Shown here: piece by piece, positions 22,436 to 33,419 of the stretch
Numbering within the stretch: position 1 is the first letter of the stretch
Layout of the letters: each line of letters opens with the position of its first letter
From: Syncephalastrum monosporum B8922
Taxonomy: Eukaryota > Mucoromycota > Mucoromycetes > Mucorales > Syncephalastraceae
Direction of reading: 5' to 3'
Length of the DNA stretch: 64,000 bases
Assembly: GCA_000697355.1 (NCBI GenBank)
Contig: JNEN01001209.1
Span: 1-64,000 of the forward strand
Position numbers and translations under genes: made by a program
The notes under the pieces: model-generated
Told to the model about the DNA's origin: nothing
What the model saw: the letters and a program-made list of their open reading frames with translations, nothing else
Databases searched by the model: none

Positions 22436-24705
22436 ATGGACCCCTACAGATCAAATCCTTATGGCGGTAAGCTCGCTACTGTATATGTTATAACATAGCT
22501 CTTAATATACCATAGGGTACCGTCCACCGGGCGGTGGGTATCGTCCACCGATGGGCATGCCACCACAGCCGTACGGCATGCCACCAGGAGGAGGGCCACC
22601 CGGTCCTTATGGTGCTCCACGTCCTCCCATGTCCCATCCTCGTCCACCTCCTCCACACCTTCAGCACAGTGCGCCAACACAGCACCAACACCAGCAGGAT
22701 ACCAACAAACTCACTACCGTCTTTGTTGGCGCGATCGCTCCTGGCATTGACGATGCTTGGCTCGAGAAGCTGCTCAAGGTACCCCACAGTCATGCGCGTC
22801 CGTGCGTGCGAGACTGACAGTTCCTAATTCTCACATAGGCATGCGGTACTCTTGTCAACTGGAAACGCACAAAAGACCCTTCCGGAAATCCCAAAGGCTT
22901 TGGGTTCGCCGAGTATGAAGACCCTGACAGCGTCTTGCGTGCACTGAAAGTGCTTGGTGGCGACGAAGGTTTCCACGACGGTCTGCTGCTCACTGGGCGC
23001 GACGCAAACCATACCCAGAAAAAGCTCATTGTATATATCAAACTTATTCATGTTTTAATCTTGGCTCGTACTTATTTGCATCCCTCATGTGGACAGGTTA
23101 AAGCCGATGACAACGTCCGCAACCATCTGGAAGAACACAAGATACGGACAATGCAGACCAACGTAAGACCAACGGTGATCAAGCCGCTCTATCTGTGCTC
23201 ATATCTATTTTTGCTAGTCTTCGGATGAACAGGACACCAATGCCATGAACCTAGTTAATGAATATGTGAATGCCATCAATGACGGCCGTATCGCCTCCGA
23301 TATGCATGACGGACAGTCAGCCGAAGGAGAAGCCGCGAAAGGTGACGCCGATGCGGACGAACAGGACATAATCACTAAAGAGCTCTCGTCGTTTCGCGAA
23401 CGCGCTGCTCAGCGTGATGAAGACCGACGCCGGCAGGACGATCACCATGACGAACCAAGGCGACACGACAGACGGCATCACCGCGCCTCACCTGAACCTG
23501 AGCGCCATCGTCGTGGAAGAAACGGACATCGACAAGATTTCATTCGCGCTGCGGATGAACACCCTGAGGAAGACGAAGACATTAGCGACACCGAACTGGA
23601 AAGACGGCGTGAGGAAAAGCACGAACGCGAAACAGAGCATGCCTTCCGTCAAAGAGAACAGCGCGTCGAGAAACGTGAGATGATGCAGCTTGAAGACTAT
23701 GACCGCGAGCGGGCTCGTGTTGAAGAAGAAGATTATCGCCGTGCTCAAAATAAGCAGTATTGGTCTGAGCGTCTTGCCAACTACGACGATGAAAAAGAAA
23801 TTAACAGCGGCCATGCAGAATACTACTCCAACAGGTATGTATTGTATACGCGAAAAAGAAAGGAAATTGTTTATGCCAGAGAGTATACTCATTTTTTACT
23901 ACAAGATCGCGCTGGCGCAAGCACCGGATGGCTTTTCGCCGCCGAGAAGAGGAATTGGACGAGGAAGACCGGCGGGCTGAAGCGCTGGAGAGAGAAGACG
24001 AAGCTCGTCGGACTGAGCAGGAAAAGGCGCGCTTGCAGCAAGACAGCGCAGCAATCCAGGCCTCTGTGGAAGCACCCAAGATCGCCATCAAGCCTACCAA
24101 GCTCAGCTTCAACGCACCCATCAAGCGGATATCAGCTATGGGTGGTGCTGAGGATGATGAAGATGACGAACAAAGTGGCAGGAAACGACGGGTTTTGGTA
24201 CCTCTTGACTATGGGGATGACGTCGCTCTGGATGACGCGTCTCATCTGGATAACGAGGAGCGCGTTAAACTCGTAAAAGAACTCATCGACTCTATCCCAA
24301 GCTCAGAACAGGAGCTGTGGAACTGGCCCGTGAAGTATGATCAGGTGGATGAGGTGAGCAAACGCAATCCATGCAATATGGACCGCAAAAAATGTCTGAT
24401 ACTGTTTCATCGATCAGGACTTGATGGAGACCAAGTTGCGCCCGTTTGTCACCAAAAAAATTGTCGAGTTAGTCGGAGAAGAGGAGCAAGAGTTGATCAA
24501 CTTTATCCTGGACTTTGTCGGTCAGAAACGCCCACCCACTGAGTTGGTTCAAGAACTGGAAGTGGTAATGTTTTGTTTGTTCCTATTGTTTCTCTTTCTG
24601 ACCTCCTTGTTCGCACAGACTTTGGATCAAGACGCTCTAGTTTTCACCATGAAATTCTGGCGAGCTTTGATTTTCGAAACCGAACGAAAGTCCCGGCGGC
24701 TGTAA
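22436..24705 (+). CDS. RBM25: RBM25/Snu71-like splicing factor (RRM and PWI)
   Basis: Eight exons (22436-22466, 22516-22778, 22839-23030, 23097-23162, 23218-23834, 23906-24353, 24418-24564, 24619-24705) encode 616 residues. The order is: Gly/Pro/Tyr-rich N-terminus; RRM (about 78-155: TTVFVGAIAPGIDDAWLEKLL ... GFGFAEYEDPDSVLRAL); an Arg/Glu/Asp-rich charged middle; a linker with KRRVLVPLDYGDD; and a PWI domain (about 525-610: WNWPVKYDQVDEDLMETKLRPFV...EEEQELINFILDFV). This order is diagnostic for RBM25, a U1 snRNP-associated regulator of splice-site choice. Exon 5 could instead start 15 nt later (acceptor at 23232), removing SSDEQ; both keep the frame. Confidence 0.9.
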
Positions 24706-25151
24706 TGTTCCGGGTACTCTCATAATCACTCAAAATAAAAGAGGAAGCTTAATGACCGAAAGCCATTGAAGCGTTATACATAAGATATCAGAAAGATAGT
24801 AACGACGGTGGTTCAGAATATATATTGCATTAAACAGCAGTTTAGTACGGTCAATGGTGTCGCTATGTTGGATTAATGCGTTTTTCTTTCTATGTGTCTC
24901 GCTGCTTATATGTTACATAGCTTGCTTCGCAAACAAAATGTACGTGTGGATATTTTTACTGTTGATCTGTACTTCGCCGAGAACATTAACGAAACAAACA
25001 ATCCAAGGTGAGATGATAAAGCGATTGAATGAATAATGGGTTCGATGGAACAAACAAGTAGGGCAGAACATCTGACACGATCGAGTCTCATTTGCACTAT
25101 TTGTTATCGGTGTAACTAGTCGTTTCTGATCAAGTGGAACAGAATTAAACC
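24706..25151. other. Intergenic
   Basis: AT-rich 3' region of RBM25 and 5' region of the GDSL hydrolase. No other gene is seen. Confidence 0.5.
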
Positions 25152-25158
25152 TATAAAA
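25152..25158 (+). promoter_or_regulatory. TATA box of the GDSL hydrolase gene
   Basis: TATAAAA lies 49-55 bp upstream of the ATG at 25207, in a context expected for an inducible secreted enzyme. Confidence 0.6.
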
Positions 25159-25206
25159 AGGCACACTGACATGTACAAAGTGCGTACCATAAATCACATT
25201 GTCAGA

Positions 25207-26212
25207 ATGAAGACAGCAGCTTTCCTCTCCCTGTTTGCGATTGCCGGTGCGACTTCGGTGCAGGCTCTTGACAGAATAATTGCCTTTGCTGACAGCTATA
25301 CCGACAACGGCAACGGTAAGATATATTAGCCATGTCGTATGCCGAGGCACTCACATTATCCAATTCTCTGAGAAGACTATGCCAACTCTGGCTTCCCTCC
25401 CTCACCTCCCTATTGGAAGGGTCGCTTCTCCGATGGTCCAACCTGGCTCGAGTATGTAGCTGACAATCTCAAGGGCACAGATGTGATAAACCATGGCCAT
25501 GGTGGTGCCACCACGGACAACGAGCATGCTTACTCTGAGTTCAATGGCTACATTGTTCCTGGTACAGTGCAGCAGGTAGAGCAATCCGACGACAACGGTA
25601 CCGAGAACGACCTCTACATCATCTCCATTGGTTATAACGACCTTAACGGCATTATCAACCCTGACATGGTACGCAAACAGAATGTATAGTCAGTATGAAC
25701 ATCATATTCACATTCAATCATTATGATAGTACAAGGTGAATTACAACTACACTAAGGAAGATGTCGCTCGTGGTGTCGTCAATACCGTCAAGGGCATCCA
25801 GAAAAAATACAATGGCAAGGAGTTCCTCTTCCAGAACGTTGCGCCTTTCTACCACTGGCCTGTCATCCAGGAGGAGGACAAGGACCGCACCAAGACGCTG
25901 ATCAACGAATACAACTCGCTCGTCGAGTCTGAGGTCAAGAAGGTCAAGGGTATCAAAGCCAAGTTTATGGATATCAATTCTTGGTTTGAAAAAGCCATCG
26001 AGAACCCAGAAAAATTTGGCCTTCGCACGGACAATGGCGCTTGCGATCCTGGCATCGGCAAGACCAACGCTTGCAAGGACCCCGAGAAGCACTTCTACTT
26101 TGACTCATACCACCCCCAGGCCAAGGTCCACAAGGCATGGGGCGAGTGGGCCACCGACTATCTCACCAAGGCTTATGACTTCGGCGGCAAGGGTAAGGGT
26201 AGCGATAACTGA
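25207..26212 (+). CDS. Secreted GDSL/SGNH hydrolase (CE16-like acyl/acetyl esterase)
   Basis: Three exons (25207-25315, 25376-25668, 25730-26212) encode 294 residues. Residues 1-20 are a clean signal peptide (MKTAAFLSLFAIAGATSVQA). SGNH blocks are visible: block I FADSYTDNGN with nucleophile Ser30 (Ala where GDS has Gly), block III GYND near residues 123-127, and block V DSYHP with Asp259 and His262 completing the triad. An aromatic-rich patch (PPSPPYWKGRFSDGPTWLEYVA) follows block I as in fungal carbohydrate esterase 16-like enzymes. It probably deacetylates plant polysaccharide or lipid esters outside the cell (inference). There is a TATA box 50 bp upstream and a Gly/Lys-rich C-terminus. 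Confidence 0.85.
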
Positions 26213-26976
26213 GCTACTGTACCTCTGTGACGCGTGACAAGCATGGACTCTTTCTATGGTTTTAACTGATTAACAACATTATGGAGTAATAAATCTGTGT
26301 CTATTCTTTGTTGTTATGAATTACATGAAAACGTTGAAGCGTGGCGTAAAAACTAAAAATCCCTTCCATATACATGTTTAAAAGACTCTACCCATGTAAA
26401 CAGAGTTTGCACTCCAGTTCCTTATCCGATTGTATGGTAGCGTCGTCAACAATGGTCATGCCTGTTATCATGTGTAAATGGCTGGAATTGTCCGCTTTTT
26501 GGTCGAGCGTCATACTATTGATACCAGGTGTCATGTCTGATAGCACAATATGAAAGATGCTTTGATTCTTCTGATTGCTCTGGGGGGAGGGAAGACACTA
26601 TTGCAGGCAATAAATCATTGTATTTCTGTGAAAGCTGTCCGGCCAACACCGAAGGCTAGCTTTATTAGATAACGGGCAGGAACGGCATGGTTGAAAGGGT
26701 ATTCTGCAGGTTTCTTTTTTTACATATCCTACATATAAGAGAAAGACAGTCATTAAAAGATAGCCACATCTATATGTGCACGGCGTCGCACAAAAGTTTT
26801 GCACATACACACAAATTGGTCAACCTCGGCGTACAATCTTAATAGAGCCGGAAAGACGCAAACATGGAAAGCGTTCCGTTGCCATAAGAAAACCCGATTA
26901 TATCCTCACTGCTTTTTTCACTCGTTTGTTTCATTTCTTTCCATTTCATTTTCTTTTACACTTTTCTCATCAAAAC
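26213..26976. other. Intergenic
   Basis: AT-rich spacer; from about 26905 a strongly pyrimidine-rich leader leads into the small ORF at 26977. No other feature is seen. Confidence 0.5.
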
Positions 26977-27261
26977 ATGCAAACCAGTGATACTCATCAT
27001 ACAACAACGAGCTATGTCCATACGGAAGACGCGTCTGTTAAATATGCCCGCAGCGGATTTACAACCTCCAACATTACCATGACTACCACCCGCTTGTCGA
27101 TTATAGCTCCCTTCTCTTTATCATCGATTTTTTCCGGGACGCGTGGGCGGTGGCTAAAGCAGAAGCAAACGCAAGACATCCACACAGATTGGCCGAACGA
27201 TCATAATCGATTTAGCAAAGACGAAGAACGCGTTCTGGTATATCAGTTTTGCGGGTCTTGA
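26977..27261 (+). CDS. Possible small Thr/Ser-rich protein, 94 residues
   Basis: A single open frame starts MQTSDTHHTTTSYVHTEDAS and ends FSKDEERVLVYQFCGS. It is rich in Thr, Ser and His in the first half and charged later. The family is unknown. The ATG follows a pyrimidine-rich leader (TTCTTTTACACTTTTCTCATC then AAAAC) very like those before confirmed genes here, such as the ones at 12311 and 54392. No TATA is seen. Confidence 0.45.
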   Translation: MQTSDTHHTTTSYVHTEDASVKYARSGFTTSNITMTTTRLSIIAPFSLSSIFSGTRGRWLKQKQTQDIHTDWPNDHNRFSKDEERVLVYQFCGS

Positions 27262-28601
27262 GACGACCCTCATACATAACATTCCACTCAACGGATAGCT
27301 ACCCGAGTATTCGATTGATTCGCCATAATGCGTTTCTTTTGAAACTGTGAAAAATAGAAGCCGTATTTGTACATTTTGGCCCATCTCCCTCCCTCTCTTC
27401 GTGTGCCACATTCTTTACAGCATTCACTTACATACACATAAAGTACCTAAGCATATACACTCACACCATGTTGTGTTCTCATCCCATTCATGGCAATTAA
27501 TCATAAGCTTGGCTTGTCTCCGAGTTGTTTGTCATATAAGGCATATCGTCCAGTCGGGATCGTCTATCTCTGACGAACAAGGTTGAACAAAAATCCCCCA
27601 AATTTTTCCCGCGCGCTCTGCACGGTGTCAAATATGGTAGCACGCGCATGCGGATATACCTGGTCCGCAGATCACCTGCCTGCATCATTTTAACCCAACA
27701 TAAAAGGCTACATTTCCCACAGGTTATTATACAATGAAGCTCTCATGCTCAAACTGACTTTTAAAGTGACACGCATGCTTTTAAAAACCATATCATGTCA
27801 TGCAACGTATCCCGAAGAGACCAATGTATAAGTCCACTCGGATATAATTTTCTGTCTGACGACACATCCAAGAATGCATACTGATATGTATATGTGACGT
27901 TTTTATCATGCTGTAAAACAATTCATTTGATAGGTATTTTCGTAGGTGAAGAAAAGACTCTGTACATATACACTTGGTATGACAACCTCCTTGTGCCAAT
28001 TTTTACATGTTCAGGTCAACTGGGCAATGCGCACACATAGTGGATAATTGCTATTGCCTGAATTCTAAGCTCATTAATTCTCTTAGCTAGAATCTCGTCG
28101 TCCCCTCAAGAGCATTACGATTTGCTCGGTCTCCTACAGCACTCGATGTACAACGTTATTGGGTGGAATATTCGACTGTCAATACCAAGCAATAGCGTCA
28201 TGATCAACCGAAAAGTCAACGGAACATAGAGACTGTTTTTTTTTTAAAAAAAAAGAAAGCTTTTTTTGTCGCTTAAAAGTCGTTTCAAGATACATGATTT
28301 CCAGCCATACACATTTTATATACTATATTTACCCATTACGAATATTTTTGATCTATCAGATTTGTCATTGTAAGTACTCAAGGCGTTCCACCAGATGTCT
28401 ACACGAATGCATTATTTTCTGCTGCCCAGCTCCGGAAGCGATAACGTTAGACCACATAGCTACAGAGAGTCGTCAGCTTGCGTTAATATTGCAGGAACAA
28501 CGCGCATGGTTCTATCACGCTTCTGTCCACTGGGTATGTGACAGGGATTCACAGAAATTTCGCTGCCATAAATTTTTGACGTTGCACAGCGTGTTCATTC
28601 A
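27262..28601. other. Intergenic, no convincing gene
   Basis: AT-rich DNA. The frame at 28294-28689 starts with ATG but is hydrophobic/Cys-rich with poor coding character and overlaps the promoter of the next gene. A/T homopolymers lie near 28230-28268, where T9 is followed by A9 and could form a hairpin. Confidence 0.45.
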
Positions 28602-28608
28602 TATAAAA
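28602..28608 (+). promoter_or_regulatory. TATA box of the 54-residue gene
   Basis: TATAAAA sits 78-84 bp upstream of the ATG at 28686. Confidence 0.55.
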
Positions 28609-28685
28609 GATGTAGCTTTGGATTTTCTTCCTTTCTGTATCACGTCAAGTCGTAGCGATCTCCAGTATCACCTCATTTTCAAATC

Positions 28686-28919
28686 ATGAGAGCTCAATCG
28701 CAAAGCAATGTGGACGTAAGTATCCGGACGTACCAGTTTTCTCGACGTTCAAAATGATACGATCCATTCGTTCGATTACTGTAGGAGGCGTTGAAGCGCA
28801 TCATAAAAGTGTGCGAGTCAGAATATGACGAGCGCGATATGCTCTTGAAGATGGCGAAAATAATGAGTCGGCAAAACATGGAGAAGCTTGCTCGTCGTGC
28901 TCGCGAGGTGCTGGTGTAG
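28686..28919 (+). CDS. Small two-exon helical protein, 54 residues
   Basis: Exons 28686-28715 and 28785-28919 join with consensus splice sites (GTAAGT donor; TGTAG acceptor) and a 69-nt intron, giving MRAQSQSNVD then EALKRIIKVCESEYDERDML and a Lys/Arg/Met-rich helix to a stop at 28917-28919. It is predicted all-helical or coiled-coil. The family is not recognised. A TATA box, consensus intron and coding-like codon content support a real gene that a length cutoff would miss. It could be a subunit of a small helical complex (inference). Confidence 0.6.
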
Positions 28920-29085
28920 AAATCGAGTTGCCAAGGCCGAAAGAGGATCATGTTACACAATACGAGACATATGAGCGTCGTCTTGTGCCAAGACGAGCAG
29001 TCTTCACTCTGCCATACATACCCTACAGATACAGTACACACACTTAATACTCACACTTATATCACTATACATACACTATACATAC

Positions 29086-29628
29086 ATGATCAGCCTGATC
29101 CTGGGTTACATTTTTCTTGGTGCTGTCTTTTATGTGGAGCATCGGTACGAATCAAGCAAGTCGACAACGACGATTCAGACGTCTGGCGACGATGGCGGGA
29201 GTACACGGCTTTTGGTGATTGTGTTTGCAGTTTGCCTGATGATGAACCCTGTATTTTGGCTTCTCCTTGGAGTGGGGAGTGGGCCTGCTTGGCTAGGCTG
29301 GATCGGCCTTGGATGGATTATTGGTGGCCTTGTTCTACTGCGGTGGACCCTGTTCGTCAACCCTTTTTACCTGCGTTCGATGGCCACCACCGACGACCAA
29401 TACATCTGCACTGAAGGTCCATACAAGGTTGTGCGCCATCCGGGATACACTGCATTTGTTGTCGCTTGGCTTGGTTTCGGTCTGACAACTGCCAACTGGT
29501 TTGCTCTCCTCACCACCGCCGTCCTTGTCTTGTATGCCTACGTCAAGCATATTCAATCAGAGGAGCAGATGATGCTTGATCGTTTCGGCGTCGACTACCA
29601 GCAATATATCGACGAATCATTTCGGTAA
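29086..29628 (+). CDS. ICMT/PEMT-like integral membrane methyltransferase
   Basis: A single exon of 180 residues with about four to five membrane segments (ISLILGYIFLGAVFYV; LLVIVFAVCLMMNPVFWLLL; LGWIGLGWIIGGLVLL; TAFVVAWLGFGL; ALLTTAVLVLYAYV). The C-terminal half carries the family signature GPYKVVRHPGYTA, which binds S-adenosylmethionine, and EEQMMLDRFGVDYQQYIDE. This combination defines isoprenylcysteine carboxyl methyltransferase-like proteins. It is shorter than true Ste14 (about 240 residues), so it may be a related methyltransferase with another substrate. Location probably ER membrane. Confidence 0.8.
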   Translation: MISLILGYIFLGAVFYVEHRYESSKSTTTIQTSGDDGGSTRLLVIVFAVCLMMNPVFWLLLGVGSGPAWLGWIGLGWIIGGLVLLRWTLFVNPFYLRSMATTDDQYICTEGPYKVVRHPGYTAFVVAWLGFGLTTANWFALLTTAVLVLYAYVKHIQSEEQMMLDRFGVDYQQYIDESFR

Positions 29629-30893
29629 GCTGATAATCATATCTACAATATACCGTATTCAGTTGCTGATTTTTTTATCATAACAACGTTATATAAAATG
29701 GCATATTCTTTGTATCCCACATTTTTTCGTATGCACATGTACTTTTCCCTCGTTTTTCGCACATGTATTTCTTGTTGTAGACTGATTCCTTTTCTCTTTT
29801 AAGTTTTACTTCTGTACATAGTTTTCTTTTTACTTATATTGCATGTAAAGATAAGACAAACTAGCCCACTGAGATTCATTTTGAAGTCAGTCGTCGTTCG
29901 ACTGAAGTGCACTTTCTACATATCTACGGTAGAGCCAGGTTCGTTATTACGCGCGCGAGGCGGCAGGCCGCCACCTCATCGAACTAACGCGCCCGTATAG
30001 GGCACGTCTAATTCCTCTTGTTAATGATGTCTCAAAGTAGGTTATAAAATGTGACGCACGTACCATGATGGGTGGGGCTGAAAGACATTTGGACATATAT
30101 CTATGAATAAAGGTTTAAACTACTACCGGCTTATACCGTAGGCTAGGGAGGAGGAGAGCAAAGGAGGGAGGGCAAACCGAGCGGAAAGGGAAAGGTGCGG
30201 ACCTGGCATCAAATGAGTATATGTTGACATGTTTCAGTTTCTCCTGTAGTTCAGTTCACTTAGGATGGAGAAAAAAAGCAGAGAAGAAAGGCGCGAGCGA
30301 ACAAAAGGGAGAGAGACGCAAACAGCTCCCGCAAAACCAAGGGGTATAATAGAGAATAACTACAGCCGAGCTATGGTATGGGATCATACAATATACGTCA
30401 GCTAATGATAGCCACGTATACCTTTGGTAGAGCAGTGCATAGGTCAGGCTCTATGGTTTCATATCATGCTGGGACACAAAAAAGTTCGCATCAATCGTCG
30501 GTGTATGATATGATTCCATAAGACAGCCAGCTTCGCGATCGCTTTGTTGCGGTCATTCGTAACCCTCCAAACTGCTTTTTTTGTGGCTGAGTCCCTTCAC
30601 CTGCGGCTATGGGTCATCACACTGCACTTGTTCTTCGGATTACTCCTTCTGAGTCGAAGGTTAGCTGAGCCAAGGCCCAAGTCCCCTTTGCTGGGGACTT
30701 CGTACCCAGTCGCCCATAGGGCATTGAGTGAATATCATGATACAAGGCTTCCCTTTACGTGTAGATATACATGTCGTATACCGTATGTGGATACCAAATA
30801 CATGCAACCTGTATGTCATTAACGGGACGATGTGTATAATTGTATATGTAGGGAACGACGTCAGAAGAGGCACATAACTGCTAATTTCCTTAC

Positions 30894-30951
<58 letters not shown>

Positions 30952-31230
30952 CAATTTTCCTATGAATTTTCGGAGCAGAGTCTTCATTTCTTTAATAGAT
31001 AGAGTGATTTTTTTAGCACAATGTTGCTTGAATAATGTTTTGGAACGTTACGTACAACGGTATTGTGTGTATGTGTAATTTCAGTTAGGCGTGGCACTAG
31101 TCATATGCAGAAATGCCCTGTTTTTTCAATCTCCCTCTTTCTCATTCTTTCAACTCGCACACTCTGAGTCCCAACTGCACACTGTTTTTCATTTTCCACT
31201 TTTTGGTCTGCACTGCACTGGTCAACGTTA
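29629..31230. other. Intergenic, with a 55-nt poly-T
   Basis: No coding region is supported. The segment near 29949-29990 is locally GC-rich. The minus-strand frame here is poly-Lys made by the T tract. A pyrimidine-rich leader precedes the gene at 31231. Confidence 0.5.
30895..30949 (+). repeat. Uninterrupted 55-nt T homopolymer
   Basis: Fifty-five consecutive T. It could be the A-tail remnant of a minus-strand retroposed copy or simple slippage; its exact length may be unreliable in an assembly. Confidence 0.9.
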
Positions 31231-32503
31231 ATGACAGGAATGAAAACGCACACGAAATCACAAGTACGGTACAATCTTCGACCTCGACGAGGGTCACATC
31301 ACCTTCTGGATGGACTTTCCTCTGGTGTCAGCCGCAGCTACGAGTCGTATTCGCGAGCTGAGCTGCTTGAGCTCCAGGAGAGGAGCAAGCGCATACTCCA
31401 CCACAAGTAAGCAAGGGTGTTAGGCAAAAAAACAAAAAAAAAAAACAAGAACGAGAACGAGAAAAAGCAAAAGCGAGAGCGATAGCACTATGTATACCAC
31501 TGACTCCTCTTCCTTCCTTCTTTTCTTTCTTTTTACTCTCGGAAAATAATACCTTACCTTAGAGCTGTAGTGAGTCAACTCCCTGATCAGGGCGCCCGTC
31601 TGCAAAACACGATTGATCATGTCGAGCAGCTGCTGAACGCTACGGCAGACTCCACCCTCGCGGCTCACCTTGCCACGCTCACCTTGCAGACACCCCGTCA
31701 AGATCCTCGTCGTCGATATAAAATCACGAAAGCACGTGCCACACTTACCGCCTCTTCTACCACGGTTGCCGCAACATCCACCGGTCCCACAGCAGCCGCT
31801 GCCGCAAGGGACGCTCTTCCACCGCGTCCACCTGTCTTGATCACCAAACGACGGAATAGCAGCACGTGTGTCCGCCCCATTGACATTTCAAGTAATACAA
31901 ATAATGGCTACTCTTACGGGCGACGTCGCACCTCCTCCACTTCGTCGTTCGCCTCTTGCCCTGTACCCTCACCTTCATCCCCTGTCGATGACCAGGTACG
32001 CCTATGATATGTTTGTGTTTATCTCTCTTGGAATACATTCCCTGACCGTTGTTTGCCACTGATGTAGAACTTTAACCACAAGACCTGCATGATGTCCCTC
32101 GCGGAATCTGTGCAGTTGCAAGAGTCCCACCATCGCTTGCTGGAGGTACCATTTCCATCTCGTCCGTTACCTTATCCGCTTAGGCTCACACCTCTTTTTT
32201 TCTATAAATTTTTGAATAGGGCGAATTGGTATCGCAAAAGCTCAACAGTCTTTGGTACGTCATATTCTCTGCATGATCTGTGCTTGCTTTTCCTTACGAT
32301 TCTTTATTCGTAGTGATACTATGACCGAAATGAGGATTGTTTCCCCTTCGAAACGGAAACCGAGCCTTCCACGAGTACCCGAGGCTGCTGATGGGGATGA
32401 AAGCAATCTCAACGAAGACGCCGGTGCATCGGGTGCATCACGGGAGCAGATGTATTACAGGATGGCAGCTAAACACCGACGGGCAGAACCATCAGACCCG
32501 TAA
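31231..32503 (+). CDS. Gdown1/POLR2M (GRINL1A)-like RNA polymerase II-associated protein
   Basis: Five exons (31231-31406, 31563-31995, 32068-32145, 32220-32254, 32314-32503) encode 303 residues (human POLR2M about 368). Two blocks resemble the animal protein. The N-terminal block YSRAELLELQERSKRILHHK...QLPDQGARLQNTI corresponds to the SLVELREMLKRQER...LPDKGKKIF region. The C-terminal block NFNHKTCMMSLAESVQLQES...EGELVSQKLNSL corresponds to MPTQLLSIEESLALQKQQ...AKLAAQKLAERL. The middle is Thr/Ala/Ser/Pro-rich and disordered. In animals Gdown1 binds RNA polymerase II, blocks TFIIF and supports Mediator-dependent and paused transcription. The last codons (GACCCGTAAGTT) also form a splice donor, so the true C-terminus may lie further downstream. 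Confidence 0.7.
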
Positions 32504-33119
32504 GTTTGGAGGAACCAACTCCCCTTCCCTCCCATCCCCTTCTGCCTTATCTGTACATCGACCTACATACGCTGAGATACCATTCATGTCCCCGATATCC
32601 TTGCTGTTTGCTTTACTTGACATAATACAATCATCAACCTTTGAGGTAAAATACTATTCCGGTCTGACAATGAATCATCAAAACAGTATATGATTATTGA
32701 CGTGGCCCTGTTTGTGTTCGGTTTCTGCTAATAAAAGAGTTTGGGCGCACGGAGTGTTTGGTGCATCCTACAAACAAACCCGAAATATAAAGCATTTCAT
32801 GTACACAGCTTCATCAAGGATGAGGATAGGTCTGCAAAACAATTACGCATGTCTTGCTACCCACATCGTAAGCTGCAGTAAAGAAGAAAGATGTCTTTTT
32901 CTTTCTTCTGACAATCTGATGCTGATCACACTTATTCTAACGGTCATCAAAGAGAAAATATAATTTGTGATGGGCTCGATTTCCTTCATCTTGCTGGGTG
33001 AAAACAAACAAGTTTCTCTAACGTCACGAGCAGTGGCCCGGCTTCTATATAATAAAATAATTTTGTCTTATAACTAATTACGTAAGCAAGACACAGAAGG
33101 CCCGGGCAGGGCGTCTGGC
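32504..33119. other. Intergenic
   Basis: AT-rich 3' region of the Gdown1-like gene. Two plus-strand open frames are present but have no coding character. Nothing else is seen. Confidence 0.45.
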
Positions 33120-33298
33120 AAAGTAGACCACCTTGAGATGTGAACGGTACCTCACGTCAATCCTCATGAAGGTCTTTTCACCCGTGTCCTTCGGTAAATG
33201 TGAACCGCGTGATGGTAAAGTAGACCAATGGATCCTCTGAAACGCGAAAGATACCTGACGTCGATACCTGTCAAGGTCTTTTTTCCTGCGTTCTTTTT
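33120..33298 (+). repeat. Imperfect direct repeat, two copies of about 75-80 bp
   Basis: AAAGTAGACCA at 33120-33130 recurs at 33217-33227; downstream blocks TACCTCACGTCAAT / TACCTGACGTCGAT and AAGGTCTTTT recur in the same order. Spacing between copies is 97 bp. The copies are diverged, so the duplication is old. Confidence 0.75.
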
Positions 33299-33419
33299 TC
33301 CATTGGCAGACATGCTCCATGTTATCGCATGGAAGTTCATTGATGCAAGTCTGTTTCATAAGAAGACGACTATTTTCTCCCACGTCTACTTTTCTTCTTC
33401 TTCTTCTTCTTCACCCTGG

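Noticed and set aside
30661..30987. Minus-strand ORF with a poly-lysine run
   Set aside because: Produced by the 55-nt T homopolymer.
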